Shown piece by piece: positions 1 to 5,471 of a stretch of 7,099 bases of DNA. Under the pieces are notes generated by a model that saw only the letters and a program-made list of their open reading frames with translations, did not search any database and was not told where the DNA came from. The stretch is taken from positions 1 through 7,099 of the forward strand of contig JAEXTI010000027.1 of the NCBI GenBank assembly GCA_023406965.1, given 5' to 3'. The stretch comes from Chloroflexota bacterium. GTDB taxonomy: Bacteria > Chloroflexota > Anaerolineae > Anaerolineales > Anaerolineaceae. The first letter of the stretch is position 1. Every line of letters starts with the position of its first letter. Both the position numbers and the translations under genes were made by a program.

Positions 1-298
1 TCCACGGGTTCTCGACCGAAGCGCGCACCCCGGCGCGGGCCGCCAGGTTAAAGATGGCATCGTAGCGCGGGCCGGACTCGAACAGGCGCTCCAGGCCAGG
101 CCGGTCGCACACATCCATTTCGTGGAAGGTGAAACCGTCCATCTGCCGCAAGCGACCCAGGCGGTACTGCTTGAGGCGCACGTCGTAGGCGTCACAAAGG
201 TTATCTAGCCCGGTGACAGTATGGCCCTGCGCCACCAGCATTTCGCTGACGCGCGAAGCGATGAAACCGGCCGCGCCGGTGACGAGGTAATTAGCCAT
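1..298 (-). CDS. NAD-dependent sugar-nucleotide epimerase, UDP-glucuronate 4-epimerase-like (3' end beyond window)
   Basis: This is the N-terminal 99 codons of an extended short-chain dehydrogenase; the gene runs off the left edge. The ATG is at 298-296. The Rossmann dinucleotide site is at residues 7-15 (TGAAGFIAS), where the third glycine of the usual GxxGxxG is alanine. It is followed by GLDNL at about 31-35, whose Asp normally contacts the NAD ribose, and by YDV.LK..RL at about 39-48. Around residue 86 comes an NLAARAGVRASVENP block, matching the family's LAAQAGVR..ENP. The DN-YDV-LK-RL pattern is typical of UDP-glucuronate or UDP-GlcNAcA 4-epimerases (CapI/TviC type), enzymes that invert C4 through a 4-keto intermediate in the cytoplasm. 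The start codon overlaps the stop of the upstream UDP-sugar dehydrogenase (TAATG), so the two are probably translationally coupled and act in sequence. The YxxxK catalytic motif lies outside the window, so the exact substrate, or a dehydratase instead, cannot be settled. Confidence 0.88.
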   Translation of the reverse strand, partial: MANYLVTGAAGFIASRVSEMLVAQGHTVTGLDNLCDAYDVRLKQYRLGRLRQMDGFTFHEMDVCDRPGLERLFESGPRYDAIFNLAARAGVRASVENPW

Positions 299-1617
299 TA
301 GAGTTTGACCACTTTCGGGTTGTTCTTACCCAGTTTTCCGGTGGCGTTGCGCATGTCTACCACCAGGGCGGCTTCTTTAACAATAGCGGTGTAATCATAA
401 GCCTTGTGATTGGTCACAATCACCACCACGTCGGCGGCGCGAACCTCGGCCATCAAATCGGTGACCGATTCCAGGCCCCAACTATCATGGCGGAAGGAGG
501 CCACGTAGGGATCGTGGTAGCGCACATCCCCACCCTTCTGCTGCATCAGGTGAATCACGTCCAGGGCCGGTGATTCGCGCATGTCGTCGATATCGGGCTT
601 GTAGGCCACGCCCAGCACCAAAACACGGCTGCCCTTGAGGGCCTTGCCGTGATCATTCAGCGCATCCTGCACCTTGCCCACGGCAAAGCGCGGCATGTTG
701 GAGTTGATTTCCGAGGCCAGCTCGATGAAGCGAGCGGTGTAATTCAACGATTTGAGCTTCCATGATAAATACAGCGGGTCGATGGGGATGCAGTGTCCGC
801 CGATGCCAGGGCCGGGGGTGAACTTCATGAAGCCGAAAGGCTTGGTGGCCGCCGCATCGATCACTTCCCACACGTCCACGCCCAACCGATCGCACATGAT
901 GGCCAGTTCGTTGACCATGGTGATGTTGACCATACGGAAGGTATTCTCCAGCAGTTTGGCCATCTCGGCGGCTTCAGTGGAAGAGACCGGCACCACCGTA
1001 TCCAGGGCCTGTTCGTACCAGGCCGCCGACACCTCGGAGCAGGCCGCGGTGATGCCGCCGATGACCTTGGGGGTATTCTTGGTGGTCCAATCGGTGCGCC
1101 CGGGGTCCACCCGCTCGGGTGAGAAAGCGATGAAGACTTCCTCGCCCACCTTCAGACCGCTTTCCGACGTCAGGCGCGGCAACACCATCTCGCGGGTCGT
1201 GCCCGGATAGGTGCTGGACTCGAGCACCACCACCATCCCCGAATGGACGTAAGGGGCCAGGCCTTCGGTGGCCGAAACGATGAAAGATAGGTCCGGGTCG
1301 CCGGTTTTGCGCAGCGGCGTGGGCACGCAAATGCTGACCGCGTCGGCTTTCAGACAGGCGGCAAAGTCGGTGGTCGCCGAGAGTCTGCCGGCTTTCACCA
1401 GAGCCGCCACCTGGGCCGAGGAAATGTCCAGGACGTAGCTCTCCCCGCGGTTGATGGCCTCTACTTTCTCGGCAATCGGATCGATGCCGATTACCTTGTA
1501 GCCGGCCTCGCCGAAAACCACAGCCAGCGGCAAGCCGACATAACCCAGGCCCAAAATGGCGATGGTGGCACTTTTATCCCGCAAGCGGGCAATCAGTTGA
1601 TCTTTAATGGCAGTCAT
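298..1617 (-). CDS. UDP-sugar 6-dehydrogenase (UDP-GlcNAc/UDP-ManNAc dehydrogenase family, WbpA/TviB-like)
   Basis: This 439-residue protein has the full set of nucleotide-sugar dehydrogenase motifs. The NAD site GLGYVGLP is at 23-30. VPTPL is at 98-102, ESSTYPGTT at 133-141 and FSPERVDPG at 165-173. The central-domain KLLENTFR is at 221-228. The active-site loop GPGIGGHCIPIDP at 269-281 carries the catalytic Cys276, and the C-terminal UDP-binding domain has GVAYKPDIDDMRESP at 336-350. The family oxidises C6 of a UDP-hexose to the carboxylate in two NAD-dependent steps, supplying uronic acids for surface polysaccharide. The VPTPL and SSTYPGTT motifs favour the UDP-GlcNAc/ManNAc branch over UDP-glucose dehydrogenase, but substrate is inferred. 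The start has an AGGGG ribosome-binding site (1629-1625) with 7-nt spacing. A probable terminator separates it from the uracil-DNA glycosylase gene. Its stop overlaps the epimerase ATG, consistent with a dehydrogenase-epimerase pair making an acidic sugar such as a GalNAcA or GalA donor. Confidence 0.93.
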   Translation of the reverse strand: MTAIKDQLIARLRDKSATIAILGLGYVGLPLAVVFGEAGYKVIGIDPIAEKVEAINRGESYVLDISSAQVAALVKAGRLSATTDFAACLKADAVSICVPTPLRKTGDPDLSFIVSATEGLAPYVHSGMVVVLESSTYPGTTREMVLPRLTSESGLKVGEEVFIAFSPERVDPGRTDWTTKNTPKVIGGITAACSEVSAAWYEQALDTVVPVSSTEAAEMAKLLENTFRMVNITMVNELAIMCDRLGVDVWEVIDAAATKPFGFMKFTPGPGIGGHCIPIDPLYLSWKLKSLNYTARFIELASEINSNMPRFAVGKVQDALNDHGKALKGSRVLVLGVAYKPDIDDMRESPALDVIHLMQQKGGDVRYHDPYVASFRHDSWGLESVTDLMAEVRAADVVVIVTNHKAYDYTAIVKEAALVVDMRNATGKLGKNNPKVVKL

Positions 1618-1633
1618 TGGTTAACCCCTATTG

Positions 1634-1668
1634 AAAAAAAATCTTGAAGCAGATTGTACACCCGCTTC
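1634..1668 (-). terminator. probable intrinsic terminator after the uracil-DNA glycosylase gene
   Basis: On the minus strand, 10 nt after the uracil-DNA glycosylase stop, an 8-bp stem forms between 1668-1661 and 1653-1646: GAAGC pairs with GCTTC, extended by one G-C and two G-T pairs. The loop is 7 nt. AAGA follows, then a run of eight T (1641-1634). The stem is modest and the T run starts 4 nt late, so termination may be partial. It would insulate the tsaE-tsaB-rimI-glycosylase unit from the sugar genes. A TACAAT (1658-1653), a possible -10 for the dehydrogenase, lies inside the loop and stem, but I find no good -35 for it. Confidence 0.5.
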
Positions 1669-1677
1669 TGTTATTTT

Positions 1678-2334
1678 CTAGAACAAACTCAACTGCGTGG
1701 GCTGATCCGCCTCGGGCCTATCATCCGCCTCGGGCACAATAGTTTCGGCCTTCTGGGCCCCCGTCCGGGCCGATTGGCGCGCCTGTTGGATCAATTCACC
1801 CAATCGGCTAAAGTCACGCTCCACGCCTGTCTTTAACGAGGGTTGGTGCAGCGCCGCCGCCGGGTGGAACATGGGCACAATCATCCGCCCGCGGTGCCAG
1901 AAGGGCTGCCCGTGTACCTCGCTGATTTTCACGTTGGGGATGAACTTGGCCATCGAGTAGCGCCCCAGGGTGATGATGATGCGCGGGTCAATGGCCTCGA
2001 TCTGGTGGTCCAGAAAGCCCGCGCAGGCAGCCAGTTCATCAGGCTGCGGGTCGCGGTTGGAGGGCGGTCGGCACTTGACCACGTTGGTAATGAACACATC
2101 GCCGCGCTGTAAGCCGCCTTTTTCTAGCAGCTCATCCAGATATTTCCCTGCCGCGCCGACAAATGGCCGGCCTTGCTCGTTTTCGTAAAAGCCGGGGCCT
2201 TCGCCAACCAGCATGATTTCAGCCGTGGCAGGGCCTTCGCCGGGCACGGCTTTCTTGCGCGAGAAGTGCAGCGCACAGTGCGTGCAAACCGCCGTCTGAC
2301 CGGCGATTTCGTGAAGAACTTGTTGCGCATCCAT
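1678..2334 (-). CDS. udg: type 4 (Fe-S) uracil-DNA glycosylase with C-terminal clamp-binding motif
   Basis: This 218-residue enzyme removes uracil from DNA, starting base-excision repair of deaminated cytosine. Four cysteines fit the family's 4Fe-4S ligand pattern: C17-x2-C20 near the N terminus and C88-x15-C104. Motif 1 is GEGPG at 44-48, followed by GRPFVGAAG at 55-63, which forms the uracil pocket. TNVVKCRPP is at 83-91. The HPAA at 157-160 corresponds to the HPS/HPA leaching-loop motif. The catalytic domain ends near residue 185. The remaining tail of about 30 residues is rich in Ala, Glu, Asp and Pro and ends exactly in QLSLF (214-218), the canonical bacterial sliding-clamp-binding pentapeptide. 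The ATG lies 3 nt after the rimI stop, with GGGGGAG at 2350-2344 as its ribosome-binding site (9-nt spacing), so it is the last gene of the tsaE operon. Family assignment is strong; clamp binding is inferred from the motif. Confidence 0.95.
   Translation of the reverse strand: MDAQQVLHEIAGQTAVCTHCALHFSRKKAVPGEGPATAEIMLVGEGPGFYENEQGRPFVGAAGKYLDELLEKGGLQRGDVFITNVVKCRPPSNRDPQPDELAACAGFLDHQIEAIDPRIIITLGRYSMAKFIPNVKISEVHGQPFWHRGRMIVPMFHPAAALHQPSLKTGVERDFSRLGELIQQARQSARTGAQKAETIVPEADDRPEADQPTQLSLF
1705..1735 (-). repeat. 13-bp in-frame direct repeat in the tail of the uracil-DNA glycosylase
   Basis: ATCCGCCTCGGGC occurs at 1705-1717 and again at 1723-1735. The period is 18 bp, so it is in frame. 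It encodes the duplicated EADDRP/EADQP segment of the disordered tail, just before the terminal QLSLF. It looks like a small slippage duplication that lengthens the linker. Confidence 0.6.
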
Positions 2335-2337
2335 CCT

Positions 2338-2892
2338 TTAACGCTCCCCCAAGTAGGATTGCGGAGCCGAGGCCCGCGATGTTGTTTCCAGTGCCTTTAA
2401 CTTATCCACCTGCATTCGTTCCAGGGTCATTAGCAGCGCATCCTCATTGTTATCTTTATAGTACCGCGGCCGCTCGCCCACCACTTCAAAACCAAAGCGC
2501 TCATAGAGCGCCTGGGCACTGAGATTTCCGCGCCGAACTTCGAGAAAGGCCGTTCGCGCGCCGCGCTTCCAGGCTTCGATCAGGCTGTGCGCCAGCAAGC
2601 GCTGCCCAATGCGCAGCCTGCGGAAGTCGGGATGTACACCGAGGGTTGCCACGTGAACTTCATCCAGGATGATCCAGTTGACCACCATTCCGGCAATTTC
2701 ATAACCCCCCACCGGCGTGCTCACTTCCGCGACCCACGCCGAGGAGTTGATGTTCTCGGTAATTTCAAAGATGTACGAACGTTCCGTCCAGGGCAAGCTG
2801 AAACATGACCTGTCGATGGTATGAACGCGCGACACGTCTTCAAGCCGCATCGGACGGATGCGCACTTCAGGCGAGGTGGGAAGCTGCGTCAC
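2338..2892 (-). CDS. rimI: RimI-type GNAT N-alpha-acetyltransferase
   Basis: This is a single-domain GNAT acetyltransferase of 184 residues when read from the GTG at 2892-2890. It uses acetyl-CoA to acetylate N-terminal amino groups; in Escherichia coli RimI acts on ribosomal protein S18, but other substrates occur. The fold starts at VRIRPM (residues 10-15). The acetyl-CoA pyrophosphate loop is RRLRIG at 91-96, with Arg where the consensus R/Q-x-x-G-x-G/A has its first Gly. The EVRRGN block at 118-123 and ALYERFGF at 128-135 follow, with N123 and Y130 in the usual RimI positions. The GTG overlaps the tsaB stop (GTGA) and has GGAGG 10 nt upstream. An ATG at 2967 is open but would put 25 Gly/Arg-rich residues inside tsaB, so I reject it. 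rimI beside tsaB and tsaE is a widespread arrangement. A C-terminal extension of about 25 residues has no visible motif. Confidence 0.92.
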   Translation of the reverse strand: MTQLPTSPEVRIRPMRLEDVSRVHTIDRSCFSLPWTERSYIFEITENINSSAWVAEVSTPVGGYEIAGMVVNWIILDEVHVATLGVHPDFRRLRIGQRLLAHSLIEAWKRGARTAFLEVRRGNLSAQALYERFGFEVVGERPRYYKDNNEDALLMTLERMQVDKLKALETTSRASAPQSYLGER

Positions 2893-3557
2893 GAAGGGAT
2901 TGCCTCCGCCACGTGAAGATAGATCGGCGCCAGGCCCACGACTTCGTCGGTTTTGCCCGCTTTCCATCGCTCCCAGGCTAGCTCAGCCAGGAAGGAGGCC
3001 CTTCTGCAGCCTGCCGCCGGAGATATGAGGTGGGCTATTTTGCGCTTGCGCCCAAACAATTGCCGTTCGGCGGCGCTCAATTCACCGCACACCAGGGTGG
3101 GGTTTTCAATGGATTCAACCAGCGCCTCGGCGTTGGTCACCTGCGGCTCGCCCTGAGAACGCCAGCGGCCTTTGATAGCCTTGTACCACACCAGCGCTAA
3201 CCGTCCGCGCCCGGCCTGCAAGACCGCCGCCAGGGGCAAATCCTGGACAGGTTGCGCCGCCGCCAGAGCGTCCAACGTAGGTACGCCCACCACCGGGATA
3301 CGAAGGGTAAGGGCGATACCTTTGACGAAGGCCAGCCCGATGCGCAGGCTGGTGAACGAACCCGGGCCGGTGGCCACGCCCAGGCAATCCAATTCGGAGA
3401 ACGATGCCCCGCACTGCTTGAACAGGCGCTCGACGGCCGGGGCCAACTCCACCGTGTGATGATTCTGCGTGCGCCAGCCCATTTCACCCAAAACCTGCGC
3501 GCCGTCATATAGCGCCAGGCTGCTCCATTGTGTCGAGGTGTCTACGGCCAGCAGCAT
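2889..3557 (-). CDS. tsaB: tRNA threonylcarbamoyladenosine biosynthesis protein TsaB
   Basis: TsaB is the non-catalytic, ASKHA-fold partner of TsaD in making t6A at position 37 of ANN-decoding tRNAs. The 222-residue length is normal for the family. The ATPase-like phosphate loop AVDTST is at 4-9, NHH at 32-34 and GVATGPGSFTSLRIG at 60-74. The family usually has GPGSFTGLR, so Ser70 replaces Gly; this seems a mild variant. The C-terminal PIYL at 211-214 matches the P-x-Y-L found near the end of TsaB proteins. The ATG is 3 nt after the tsaE stop, and GGAGGA in the last tsaE codons supplies a ribosome-binding site with about 7-nt spacing, so it is co-translated with tsaE. tsaD and tsaC are not in the window and must lie elsewhere. 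Confidence 0.95.
   Translation of the reverse strand: MLLAVDTSTQWSSLALYDGAQVLGEMGWRTQNHHTVELAPAVERLFKQCGASFSELDCLGVATGPGSFTSLRIGLAFVKGIALTLRIPVVGVPTLDALAAAQPVQDLPLAAVLQAGRGRLALVWYKAIKGRWRSQGEPQVTNAEALVESIENPTLVCGELSAAERQLFGRKRKIAHLISPAAGCRRASFLAELAWERWKAGKTDEVVGLAPIYLHVAEAIPS
2903..2907 (-). promoter_or_regulatory. ribosome-binding site that fixes the rimI GTG start
   Basis: GGAGG on the minus strand, inside the last codons of tsaB, lies 10 nt upstream of the GTG at 2892. Together with the GTGA stop-start overlap it supports the GTG over the upstream ATG at 2967. Confidence 0.7.
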
Positions 3558-3560
3558 GCT

Positions 3561-4055
3561 TTATCCTCCAAAGACCTGGCGGCGAAAATCGGTCAGCAGG
3601 CGCTCGTAGCGTGCGCCCTGCGCATTAAACGTCATACCGCGCTGTTCGTCTGCCAGCCAGGCCATATCTACCCACAAACGCTCCTGAGGCAGGCTGGTCA
3701 GAATCCGCTCGGGCCATTCCACCACCAGCGCGCCGGTTTCCAACAGGGTGATCAAGTCCAGATCTTCTGCATCCAGCGCATCCCGCAAGCGGTAGGCGTC
3801 CAGATGGTGCAGCGTTTGCCCGTCCAGACGGCGGTAAGCGTTGACCAGCACAAAGGTCGGGCTCGAGACCGCATCCAGCGAACCCCAACCTTGGGCCACA
3901 CCCTGTACCAGGGTGGTCTTGCCGCTGCCCAAATCGCCCGACAGGCACAGCAACATGCCCGGCTCGAGCATCGCGCCCAGGCGCGTACCCAGGCGGCGGG
4001 TTTGGTCGGGGCCGCGGCTGGTAAATTCGAGTGTACGGGAGTCCAGAATGGGCAT
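3561..4055 (-). CDS. tsaE: tRNA threonylcarbamoyladenosine biosynthesis ATPase TsaE
   Basis: TsaE is the small P-loop ATPase that cycles the TsaB-TsaD complex during t6A synthesis. The protein is 164 residues. The Walker A motif GDLGSGKTT is at 40-48, SPTFVLVNAY (switch-like region) at 65-74, HHLDAYRL at 83-90 (its Asp is the usual Mg-contacting residue) and VEWPER at 112-117. These are the conserved blocks of the family in the normal order. It is the first gene of the tsaE-tsaB-rimI-glycosylase unit. No Shine-Dalgarno sequence precedes the ATG. Instead a perfect TATAAT at 4067-4062 ends exactly 6 nt before it, predicting transcription from the A of the ATG, a leaderless mRNA. Annotation is very secure; the leaderless start is inference. 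Confidence 0.96.
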   Translation of the reverse strand: MPILDSRTLEFTSRGPDQTRRLGTRLGAMLEPGMLLCLSGDLGSGKTTLVQGVAQGWGSLDAVSSPTFVLVNAYRRLDGQTLHHLDAYRLRDALDAEDLDLITLLETGALVVEWPERILTSLPQERLWVDMAWLADEQRGMTFNAQGARYERLLTDFRRQVFGG

Positions 4056-4061
4056 GGTTGA

Positions 4062-4067
4062 ATTATA
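4062..4067 (-). promoter_or_regulatory. -10 box of tsaE, predicted leaderless promoter
   Basis: TATAAT on the minus strand lies in the 41-bp gap after the lipid glycosyltransferase gene, followed by 6 nt and then the tsaE ATG. With a normal -10 to +1 distance, transcription would start on the first base of the start codon. The best -35 (GGCACA, 18-bp spacer) matches only 3 of 6 bases. The perfect hexamer and the exact spacing are the evidence. Confidence 0.65.
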
Positions 4068-4096
4068 CCCGATGGCAGATGGCTATGTGCCAGCCG

Positions 4097-5233
4097 TCAG
4101 CGCACACCGGCCTGTTTGGCCAGCAGGCGAGCAATTTCTCTTGAGGCAGTCGGGCGAGCTAGACTCGAGCAAATCTGGACGGCTTTTTGGCGGGCGGCTG
4201 GGTCACCCAACCAGCGGCGAACCACCGCCACCATCTGATCCGGCTCGGGGGCCCACACGCCCGCGCCCGTATCCACCACATAGGTCACGTTACCATCCTC
4301 CTGCCCCGGCATTTTTCCATAAAGAATCAGTGGCAGGCCGGCGATAAAAGCCTCGCAAATCGTGCCCGGCCCGGCCTTCGAGACCAGGATATCGGCAGCG
4401 CGCATAAAGGCAGGCATTTCGGTGACAAAACCGTAGACATGGGCCGGAATAGACCACTTGCGGCGGCTCAAACGCTCGCGCAGAGATTCATTGCGCCCGC
4501 AAATGATCGCCAGACTGACCGGCAAATGCGCTTCGTCCAGCGCTGTTGCCATCGCTTCCAGAGGCCCCATGCCTTCGCCGCCCCCCACCAGCAGCACCAC
4601 CGGGCGGTCGGCAGCCCACCCCAACCGCGCGCGGATGGCTTCGCGATCTTCGGTTTGATTGCAAAAACGCTCCGCCACCGGCATTCCGGCGACTGTCAAT
4701 TGATACGGGCGCAGGCCTGATTTCAAACCGCGTTGATATGCCGCTTCGGTTGGGACAATCACCTGGGTGGCACGGTAGGAATACCAGGCGGCGTGCGTCG
4801 AGATCAGGTCGGTCACCACGGTCACAAAGGGCAGCTTTTCTTTGATGGCCAACTTGGCCATCTGGTGATTGATCCACTGGTGCACCGAGACCACCAGGTC
4901 ACAGGGGTGTTCGGGGATCAGACGGCTCAAGTCCCGGCGGATATAGGGCCAGGAAGTGTAATTCAAAAAGCGCGTCCGCCGCGAGCCGTTGGTCAGCAGG
5001 TATCCCGCCTGCCATAACTTGGGCATGCGTGAAAGCACCGGGTAAATGCGGCTGGCGTAGTTGAATGGTGGGGGGTAATAATACTTAAAAAAATCAACCA
5101 TCTCGCAGCGCGTTTTTCCTGGAAACTCCAGGTCCAGCGCTTCGATGATCGCTTCGGCGGCGCTACGATGCCCTCCGCCTGTATCGGAGAACAAAAACAC
5201 TATCCGCCGGGGTTCAACCGGGCTGGGGGTCAT
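4097..5233 (-). CDS. diacylglycerol glycosyltransferase of the MGDG-synthase/UgtP type
   Basis: This 378-residue GT-B fold enzyme is read from the ATG at 5233. The N-terminal MGDG-synthase domain opens with SDTGGGHRSAA at 16-26, the acceptor-side motif with its conserved His. VVSVHQWINH is at 114-123 and TDLISTHAAW at 141-150. The C-terminal donor domain shows VGGGEGMG at 216-223, GFVTEMPAFMRAAD at 268-281, SKAGPGTICEA at 285-295 and PGQEDGN at 309-315, the nucleotide-sugar-binding signature shared with MurG and UgtP. The family moves glucose or galactose from UDP-sugar to diacylglycerol at the inner face of the membrane, so this probably makes a membrane glycolipid; donor and number of sugars added are not readable. 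The frame stays open to 5395, but those extra residues lie inside the DUF951 gene and look like out-of-frame translation. GGAGGG at 5243-5238, 4 nt upstream, supports the shorter start. It overlaps the DUF951 gene by 20 bp, implying coupled translation. Confidence 0.9.
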   Translation of the reverse strand: MTPSPVEPRRIVFLFSDTGGGHRSAAEAIIEALDLEFPGKTRCEMVDFFKYYYPPPFNYASRIYPVLSRMPKLWQAGYLLTNGSRRTRFLNYTSWPYIRRDLSRLIPEHPCDLVVSVHQWINHQMAKLAIKEKLPFVTVVTDLISTHAAWYSYRATQVIVPTEAAYQRGLKSGLRPYQLTVAGMPVAERFCNQTEDREAIRARLGWAADRPVVLLVGGGEGMGPLEAMATALDEAHLPVSLAIICGRNESLRERLSRRKWSIPAHVYGFVTEMPAFMRAADILVSKAGPGTICEAFIAGLPLILYGKMPGQEDGNVTYVVDTGAGVWAPEPDQMVAVVRRWLGDPAARQKAVQICSSLARPTASREIARLLAKQAGVR

Positions 5234-5423
5234 TTTGCCCTCCGCTGATGATTTTCTTCGCCCGGCGGGCCAGTTCGCGACGGGTGATGAGCACCACGCG
5301 CTTGCACTGGCAGCACTCCAACCCAATATCGGCGCCCAGGCGCATAACCTTCCACTCGTATCCCCCACAGGGATGCGGCTTGCGCAAAACCACATGATCG
5401 TTCAACTGCAGGTCGGGGAGCAC
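5214..5423 (-). CDS. DUF951 family small cysteine-containing protein
   Basis: This 69-residue protein is read from the GTG at 5423. It shows the DUF951 pattern: a start of the form LPDLQLNDHVVLRKPHPCGG (residues 2-21), then YEW, then LGADI at 29-33, a Cys cluster CCQC at 37-40, and a basic RRELARRAKKI near 48-58. C19 with C37, C38 and C40 suggests a small metal-binding, possibly zinc, fold; the function of the family is not known to me. A TTG 63 nt upstream would give 90 residues, but the extra part is unlike the family and spans the promoter, so I chose the GTG. There is no Shine-Dalgarno sequence; a perfect extended -10 box lies 6 nt before the GTG, so the mRNA is probably leaderless. The gene overlaps the glycolipid synthase by 20 bp and should be co-transcribed with it. 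Confidence 0.85.
   Translation of the reverse strand: MLPDLQLNDHVVLRKPHPCGGYEWKVMRLGADIGLECCQCKRVVLITRRELARRAKKIISGGQNDPQPG
5238..5243 (-). promoter_or_regulatory. ribosome-binding site that fixes the lipid glycosyltransferase start
   Basis: GGAGGG on the minus strand, within the 3' end of the DUF951 gene, lies 4 nt before the ATG at 5233. It selects this start over the longer open frame reaching to 5395. Confidence 0.75.
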
Positions 5424-5429
5424 GGCTAG

Positions 5430-5438
5430 ATTATACCA
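5430..5438 (-). promoter_or_regulatory. extended -10 promoter of the DUF951-glycosyltransferase operon, predicted leaderless
   Basis: The minus strand reads TGGTATAAT, a perfect TATAAT (5435-5430) with the TGn extension. Six nt later is the GTG start of the DUF951 gene, so +1 would fall on the G of the start codon. No good -35 is present, which is normal for extended -10 promoters. Confidence 0.7.
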
Positions 5439-5440
5439 CC

Positions 5441-5471
5441 CCAATTCTGGATTATAATTGCCGTGAATTGG
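5441..5471. repeat. 7-bp inverted repeat in the divergent promoter region, candidate operator
   Basis: CCAATTC (5441-5447) and GAATTGG (5465-5471) are perfect inverted arms, 17 bp apart. They flank an ATTATAAT palindrome (5451-5458) that contains the plus-strand -10 box. The right arm begins at the predicted plus-strand transcription start, and the left arm abuts the minus-strand extended -10. It could be an operator controlling both directions, or AT-rich chance. Confidence 0.35.
5453..5458 (+). promoter_or_regulatory. -10 box of the plus-strand glycosyltransferase operon
   Basis: A perfect TATAAT lies 59 bp upstream of the ATG at 5518. Transcription would start near 5465 and leave a leader of about 53 nt. 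No convincing -35 is present. The surrounding ATTATAAT is palindromic, so the same box could also read leftward; the direction is assigned from the downstream gene. Confidence 0.5.

Noticed and set aside
752..1210. Plus-strand open frame of 152 codons (and a 109-codon one at 793-1122)
   Set aside because: It lies wholly antisense to the UDP-sugar dehydrogenase, whose motifs are complete. It has no recognisable domain and no ribosome-binding site; it is a high-GC shadow frame.
1653..1658. Minus-strand TACAAT as a promoter for the UDP-sugar dehydrogenase
   Set aside because: It has one mismatch, no TGn extension and no acceptable -35 at 16-18 bp, and it sits inside the putative terminator hairpin. 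It is possible, but not supported well enough to list as a promoter.
2893..2967. Longer rimI starting at an ATG inside tsaB
   Set aside because: The 25 extra residues are Gly/Arg/Ser-rich, out-of-frame tsaB sequence. The GTG with a GTGA overlap and GGAGG upstream is better supported.
3528..4061. Plus-strand open frame of 177 codons opposite tsaE
   Set aside because: It is antisense to the well-supported tsaE and the start of tsaB, with low-complexity Gln/Arg/Ala-rich content and no motif.
5234..5395. 54-codon N-terminal extension of the lipid glycosyltransferase
   Set aside because: It overlaps the DUF951 gene in another frame and has no family similarity. The ATG at 5233 has a strong GGAGGG ribosome-binding site and puts the SDTGGGH motif at the usual distance from the N terminus.
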